Assembly: GCA_029261925.1 (NCBI GenBank)
Contig: JAJDAJ010000093.1
Coordinates: 1-64,000 of the forward strand
DNA from: Deltaproteobacteria bacterium
Lineage (GTDB): Bacteria > Myxococcota_A > UBA9160 > SZUA-336
Direction of reading: 5' to 3'
DNA length: 64,000 nt
Shown here: piece after piece, positions 59,704-64,000 of the stretch
How positions within the stretch are numbered: position 1 is the first letter of the stretch
Layout: each line of letters starts with the position of its first letter
The notes under the pieces: generated by a model
Databases searched by the model: none
Told to the model about the DNA's origin: nothing
What the model saw: only the letters and a program-made list of their open reading frames with translations
Made by a program: the position numbers and the translations under genes

Positions 59704-62145
59704 CGCATTCCCGATGCCGTTGCCATCGGAATCAGCGTTGTCGGCGGACGCGTGGTCGGCGCACAGGTCGCAGCTGTCTCCGATCAGATCGACATCGCGG
59801 TCGTCCTGGTCCTCGTTGAAGTCGACCGGGCAGTTGTCGAGCGTGTCCGTCCACCCGTCGCCGTCATCATCCGGGTCGCAGACGTTACCCAGTCCGTCCA
59901 TGTCGTCGTCGTCCTGCTCGGGGTTCCCGGCATTCATGCAGTTGTCGACCACGTCTGCGTGGCCGTCGAGGTCCACGTCGCAGGGATCGGCGCTTCCGAT
60001 CCAGGCATCGATGACCGAGGTTCCCTGAGCATCGACCAGGCTCTTGGCGAGAGGGGGCATGGCGCCCAGACCCAGCGCGTGGGCGCGAAGGGAGAGCACG
60101 GAACTCTCCGGTGCCCCGGGGGTCACGAGCGTCGCGCCGCTCACGCCCAGGTCGCCGAGATCGGGTGCCACGTTGCAGAGAGTCATTGGAGCTTCGAAGC
60201 GCAGGTCGATGGCCGCCACCGTCGGCCCTCCGGGCTGGTGGCAGTTCGCGCAGTTCGCGTCCATGTAGGCCTTGGCGCGGACTCCCGCCTGCACGGTGCC
60301 GTCCAGGAGATCCGGCAGCGCTGGGTGGTCGCTGGCCGGCGATCCCAGGGGCTCATCGAACATCCCGATGGCGTCCAGGGTGGCGAGCTGGCTGGCAAGG
60401 AGACCCGTCGACGGATACAGGAAGTCGCGGTTCATCTGCGTGGTCTTGGGACCGAGGGCCCGGCTGGCCGCCTCCGTGTGACAGCCCAGACACTGCGGTC
60501 GGCTGGGGTACGACCAGGTCTGGCCGCCGGCCAAGAGCCGCGCCTTGCCAGCGGGAAGCAGAGTGGCCGCGGTCTGTTCCTCGTTCCACTCGTAGGTGTA
60601 GCCCGCCCATCGGCCATCGTCGTGGTGGATCAGGAAGCGGGTCTCGATGAGCTGGTCGTCGATGCTGAAGTTCTTGATCAGCACCGTGCCTTCCGGGAGG
60701 TCCCAGTCTCCGTTTGCGAGGATCTCGATCGTCTCTCCGTCGGGCAGCGCGAGCCAGCGCTGCTTGGCCGCGCCGTCGGACCACAACGGCATGTTCACAT
60801 CGAAGGGGATCACGCCGGACGCCGGTACGAGCGGGCTGAGGCTGTCGAAGCATCCGGTATCGGCCAGCGTCTGGGGGAAGTCCGTGGGTGGCGCCGGCTC
60901 GGCCCTGACGATCCTGGCCAGCGCCCCGTCTCGCAGGGCGATGATCTCGCCGTCGGCGTCTTCCGCGAAGTTCCGGATGGCGCCGACTCCGGAGATCAAC
61001 AGCTCCGGGCTGGGGGCGCCGAGCTCGTCATGGAACAGGCCCCAGATGTTGCTGAGCGTGTCGCCGTAGATCAGCGTTCCCTCCAGCTCGGGAATCGCGC
61101 TGCCGCGATAGACGAATCCCGCGATCGCGGTGCGCATCTCTCCGCCCGGCAGCGAGTAGTGGACGTGTTCGACGACCGGTGAGATGAAGCTGGGGTTGTT
61201 GCAGCCGCTTCCCAGGCAGACGCTTCCCTCGAGGGGCGGCCAGCCATAGTTGCCCCCCTTTTCGATCAGGTTGATCTCCTCGCGCACGGTGCTTCCGACA
61301 TCGCCAGCCCACAGCTCGCCGGTCCCGCGGTCGAAGTGGAAGCTCCATGGATTCCGCAGTCCCCAGGCATAGAGCTCGGGCGCGCCGCCTCCGCTCGCAA
61401 AGGGGTTGTCGGGAGGGATGGCGTACGGTGTACCCCCATCCACGTCCAGTCGAACGATGCCGCCGAGGATCGTGCTCGTGTCCTGTGCGTTGGGATTGCC
61501 GTAGGGGTTGGAGCCCTCGCCGAGGCTGACGTAGAGATAGCCATCGGGGCCAAACGCGACACTGCCGCCCTGGTGGTGACGATCGGGTTGCGGAACCGCG
61601 AGGAGGTTGAGCTCGCTCTGTCGATCCAGCGTCAGCCCACCGTCGAATGACGTGTACCGGTTGACGTACAGGGTGAGGACCGTACCAGCAACGATGGGGC
61701 CCGCGGTGAAGCTCACGTAGGCATGGCCGTTGTTTGCGAAGTCGGGATGGAGGGCAATACCGAGTACACCGGCTTCGCTCGAGATCTCCACGACATCGCT
61801 CAGATCGAGCAGGGTGGTGATGCTGGGACTGGAGCCAGGGTTGTCGAGGACCGTGAACAGCAGGCCGATATCGTCGGGTCGCCAGTTTTCTCCCTTGAGG
61901 GTCAGGTACCAGCGCCCGGGATCGGTCGGCGACGGGACAGCCGATGTGGTGCTCGTGAATCCCTGCCCGTTGAAGATGTTCTCGAGGGCGAGGTTGATGC
62001 TGGCCACGGGAGCCGGTGGGTCCGGCGCCAGGCAGGTGGTGTTGGGCGGGCGTGCAGGCAGACCCGATAGCGGGGCGCCGGCTCGCCCCGTCGGGCCCGT
62101 CAGAATCACCAGTACAGCTGCAATCGAGATGAGATCTGTTCGCAT
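59500..62145 (-). CDS. Sugar-dehydrogenase-like propeller / SO2930-type diheme / TSP3 fusion protein
   Basis: The product is 881 residues from the ATG at 62145 (MRTDLISIAAVLVILTG, signal peptide). Domains in order: glucose/sorbosone dehydrogenase-like PQQ propeller (~60-420, with HHQGGSVAFGPDGYLYVSLG and YAWGLRNPWSFHFD); a region like the SO2930-type diheme cytochromes (~430-700, with haem c sites CLGCH and CANCH); TSP3 calcium repeats (~725-810); and the 67-residue Cys-framed double EF-hand tail. It should be an extracellular or surface-attached quinoprotein dehydrogenase that carries its own electron-transfer haems. Such a fusion is unusual, and the tail is shared with other loci in this window. 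Confidence 0.87.
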   Translation of the reverse strand: MRTDLISIAAVLVILTGPTGRAGAPLSGLPARPPNTTCLAPDPPAPVASINLALENIFNGQGFTSTTSAVPSPTDPGRWYLTLKGENWRPDDIGLLFTVLDNPGSSPSITTLLDLSDVVEISSEAGVLGIALHPDFANNGHAYVSFTAGPIVAGTVLTLYVNRYTSFDGGLTLDRQSELNLLAVPQPDRHHQGGSVAFGPDGYLYVSLGEGSNPYGNPNAQDTSTILGGIVRLDVDGGTPYAIPPDNPFASGGGAPELYAWGLRNPWSFHFDRGTGELWAGDVGSTVREEINLIEKGGNYGWPPLEGSVCLGSGCNNPSFISPVVEHVHYSLPGGEMRTAIAGFVYRGSAIPELEGTLIYGDTLSNIWGLFHDELGAPSPELLISGVGAIRNFAEDADGEIIALRDGALARIVRAEPAPPTDFPQTLADTGCFDSLSPLVPASGVIPFDVNMPLWSDGAAKQRWLALPDGETIEILANGDWDLPEGTVLIKNFSIDDQLIETRFLIHHDDGRWAGYTYEWNEEQTAATLLPAGKARLLAGGQTWSYPSRPQCLGCHTEAASRALGPKTTQMNRDFLYPSTGLLASQLATLDAIGMFDEPLGSPASDHPALPDLLDGTVQAGVRAKAYMDANCANCHQPGGPTVAAIDLRFEAPMTLCNVAPDLGDLGVSGATLVTPGAPESSVLSLRAHALGLGAMPPLAKSLVDAQGTSVIDAWIGSADPCDVDLDGHADVVDNCMNAGNPEQDDDDMDGLGNVCDPDDDGDGWTDTLDNCPVDFNEDQDDRDVDLIGDSCDLCADHASADNADSDGNGIGNACECGDQNGDGRVDIVDILAIVSAIFGQETASPLCDTNEDALCNVSDILGVNAKIFGAPAYCAEYPSP

Positions 62146-62348
62146 GGCAGTCGGCACCCGCTGGCAGGCATGGGCCAGAGATGACCCTACATGAATCCAC
62201 CTGCTCGATCCCCGGTATATTCGACTCCTGCCGAGCTGCTTCGAGCGGCAGGGTCGGTGGAGCCGCCGTACTCGCTCGGAAACGTGCGAGCGGGTTTCCC
62301 CGGAGAAGCGCTCGGGTCAGGCGTTCGACCCTCCGCTCCCCGGCTGCT

Positions 62349-63500
62349 CTACAGCAGCGACGCGAAGCGCGCCCGGTAGGCACCGAAGTGCCCGGCCAGG
62401 GCCTCGTCGGTGACCCCGAAGCTCCCGGGCTCGGGCCTCGACGGGGTCTCGCGCCGACGGTGGGTTGCCCACCAGTCGCGCATCCGCTGCTCCGTGTCGG
62501 CCGTGAGATCCCGGCCCAGCCAGCCATACAGCTTGCGGATCTGCGCGATGGGATCGGCCTGGAAGGCGGCGAAGCCGATGTCGAGGAACTTCTCCTCCCG
62601 GCCCGCCGACCGGAAGGCCAGGCACCGGTCCAGGGCAACGGCCCACTGCGTCATGTTGAGCTCGCCGACCTCGACCGGGTCGAGGGATTCGTTTCCGGCC
62701 GCACCGAGGGTGCAGTACACGTCCGACACCGACGGCAGCACCTTCGCCGGGTCCCGGTGTGTCATCAGGTAGCGCGCCTCGGGGAAGACCTTCTCGAACG
62801 CGTCCAGGAAGAGCGTGTGGCTGGGACTCTTGAGCTGCCAGCGGCCGGGCCCCGAGCGCCACTGGAGCAGCTGGAGCACGCGCCGCTCGTAGCGGTAGGT
62901 CGAAACCATGTCGCAGTCGAGGAGCCACCGGGCGTACGAGGGGAGCCGTCCCATCGACAGATACACCTGGGACGTGAACTCGAGCGACAGCAGGTCGTGG
63001 TCCTCCATCGGTCCCGTCGCCGACTGGGGCAGCATCGAGCGGAGACGGGGCGCGACCGCGTCCATCGCGGTGACCGTGTCCTCCGCGGCGGCGATGCGGG
63101 CCCGGTCGTCCGCGGGCGATACCCCCGGCGGCGGGCACGGCTTCGACGCCTCCCACATGCGCAGCGACCGGACGGCTGCGTCCTCGCCCAGCAGGTGCGC
63201 CAGGGCGGTCGATCCCGTGCGGGGTAGCCCGACGCCGAGCAGCTCGACCTGGACCTCCTCGTCGGCGATCCCGGGCTGGCGGGCGAACCAGTCCTCGATC
63301 TCCAGGCGGTTGACGAGGGTCCGCTGGATCGAGTCGAGGAGTGCGCCCTTGCCGTGGTCGTTGAACCGCGCCTCGGTCAGCGCCGATCGCAGCAGGACCT
63401 CCAGGCCCTCTCTCCAGCTGTCCCCGCCGAGGTCGTCCAGCCCCGTCTTCGCCCGGGCGCGGTCGACGAGCCCGGCCAGCAGGGCGCTCGCCTCGCTCAC
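62349..63500 (-). CDS. Sulfotransferase-family protein
   Basis: The product is 383 residues from a GTG at 63500 that overlaps the upstream gene's TGA (GTGA). P-loop-like PAPS site LGVGLPRTGSTALAHLLG (~75), the 3'-phosphate region RWLLDCDMVSTYRYERR and LKSPSHTLFLDAFEKVFP, then YLMTHRDPAKVLPSV. It would move sulfate from PAPS to a hydroxyl, or belong to the large Sulfotransfer_3 group that acts on lipids or terpenoids. It is coupled to the partial gene on its 5' side. Confidence 0.9.
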   Translation of the reverse strand: MSEASALLAGLVDRARAKTGLDDLGGDSWREGLEVLLRSALTEARFNDHGKGALLDSIQRTLVNRLEIEDWFARQPGIADEEVQVELLGVGLPRTGSTALAHLLGEDAAVRSLRMWEASKPCPPPGVSPADDRARIAAAEDTVTAMDAVAPRLRSMLPQSATGPMEDHDLLSLEFTSQVYLSMGRLPSYARWLLDCDMVSTYRYERRVLQLLQWRSGPGRWQLKSPSHTLFLDAFEKVFPEARYLMTHRDPAKVLPSVSDVYCTLGAAGNESLDPVEVGELNMTQWAVALDRCLAFRSAGREEKFLDIGFAAFQADPIAQIRKLYGWLGRDLTADTEQRMRDWWATHRRRETPSRPEPGSFGVTDEALAGHFGAYRARFASLL

Positions 63501-64000
63501 GGCCGCTGGACCTGTTCGGGCAACGACGAGCGCTCGAGCATGCCGTTGGCCGACTCTCCGTCCCAGGTGTAGCGGGCGATGCACTGCTGCAGGATCGGGA
63601 AGTCTGCGCTCTCGGTGACGGGGATGGCGTGGAAGCTGGCCAGCTGCGTCTCCCCGTGGATCCGCACCGTGCCCCGCTCGGTCTCGAGCACCACGGAGAC
63701 GTCCTCGCCCCGCGCCTGCATCCGTCGCAGCCACGGCGCGTCCACGACCCGGGCCGGGACGAGCCCGCCGTCACCCTCGAAGACGAACCCCTCGTTGTAC
63801 GTGGGCTTCCCGTCCGAACGCGGTGGGTACACGAGGTGGCCGAACGCTTTGCCGCCCGGGAAGACCGCCGATTGCCAGACGTGACCCCAGAATCGCGCGA
63901 GCCGCCGGACCCCCATGCGACGGATGCGCAGGCCCCCGCCGTTCAGCGGATACGCCTTTCCGTCGACGGTGAACGTCCCGGTGGCCCTGAAGAGCTGCTC
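63497..64000 (-). CDS. DUF7064-like protein, C-terminal part (5' end outside window)
   Basis: The frame is open to the right edge. The visible 167 residues begin EQLFRATGTFTVDGKAY and contain the landmark RRMGVRRLARFWGHVWQSAV, then GFVFEGDGGLVPARVVDAPW and VVLETERGTVRIHGETQLAS. This resembles the beta-rich DUF7064 proteins found near sulfotransferases and phosphotransferase-like genes in actinobacteria; their role is unknown. Its TGA overlaps the GTG start of the sulfotransferase gene, so the two are made together. Confidence 0.65.
   Translation of the reverse strand, partial: EQLFRATGTFTVDGKAYPLNGGGLRIRRMGVRRLARFWGHVWQSAVFPGGKAFGHLVYPPRSDGKPTYNEGFVFEGDGGLVPARVVDAPWLRRMQARGEDVSVVLETERGTVRIHGETQLASFHAIPVTESADFPILQQCIARYTWDGESANGMLERSSLPEQVQRP

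Overview
This is one contiguous stretch of high-GC (roughly two-thirds G+C), densely coding bacterial DNA. Codon use strongly favours G/C at third positions, and GTG and TTG starts are common. Several features suggest an uncultured, metabolically versatile Gram-negative soil or marine bacterium, possibly of the Myxococcota or 'Deltaproteobacteria/Binatia' kind: secreted proteins with thrombospondin type-3 repeats and dockerin-like tails, lipobox lipoproteins, many Baeyer-Villiger monooxygenases (BVMOs), bacterial P450s, CaiB-type CoA-transferases and paired acyl-CoA dehydrogenases. That placement is inference, because the window has no rRNA or other phylogenetic marker beyond ppc.

Layout. 1-4.2 kb: two tandem secreted calcium-repeat proteins sharing a duplicated C-terminal domain. 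4.2-7.8 kb: a junction with an AlbA_2/Schlafen-type protein, the 3' half of a tRNA-Lys (a probable integration scar), a glutathione transferase and a small excisionase-like HTH protein. 7.9-10.6 kb: ppc. 10.6-11.6 kb: a graveyard of gene remnants on both strands, including a frameshifted BVMO tail and a headless calcium-repeat protein. 11.6-16.9 kb: a ThDP enzyme plus an HAPMO-like BVMO, then a hydratase and a Dabb protein. 16.9-34.6 kb: a large accessory catabolic region with an IclR regulator, two-domain SnoaL-like protein, HpcH aldolase, TauD oxygenase, 2-hydroxyacid dehydrogenase, crotonase, BVMO, acyl-CoA ligase, two acyl-CoA dehydrogenases, two amidohydrolases and a pair of CaiB-like CoA-transferases. 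34.7-52.6 kb: mixed oxidoreductases, transporters and small dimeric alpha/beta-barrel proteins, with RimK, an orphan molybdenum hydroxylase subunit, two MFS carriers, three SDRs, a BVMO, a P450 and a second GST. 52.7-62.2 kb: exported or lipid-anchored proteins (DUF3604, a propeller lipoprotein, a PQQ/haem dehydrogenase, and a sugar-dehydrogenase-like/diheme fusion with a calcium-repeat tail), plus a P450. 62.3-64 kb: a sulfotransferase overlapping a partial gene at the right edge.

How the genes fit together. The middle region reads as uptake, activation and oxidative breakdown of one or more cyclic or branched hydrophobic carboxylates or ketones. P450s and BVMOs insert oxygen. AMP-ligase and CaiB enzymes make CoA thioesters. 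A heteromeric acyl-CoA dehydrogenase pair, crotonase and MaoC enzymes run beta-oxidation. Amidohydrolases and an HpcH aldolase would cleave carbon-carbon bonds. The actual substrate cannot be read from sequence.

The most unusual signals are: (i) a 67-residue cysteine-framed double-EF-hand module at three separate loci, once as the tail of a headless remnant; (ii) a truncated tRNA-Lys next to an AlbA_2 gene; (iii) an identical 11-bp motif in two divergent promoters of the catabolic region; and (iv) paired enzymes in which one member lacks a key residue (CaiB pair, BVMO fingerprint). No transposase, integrase, CRISPR array, rRNA or complete tRNA was seen.
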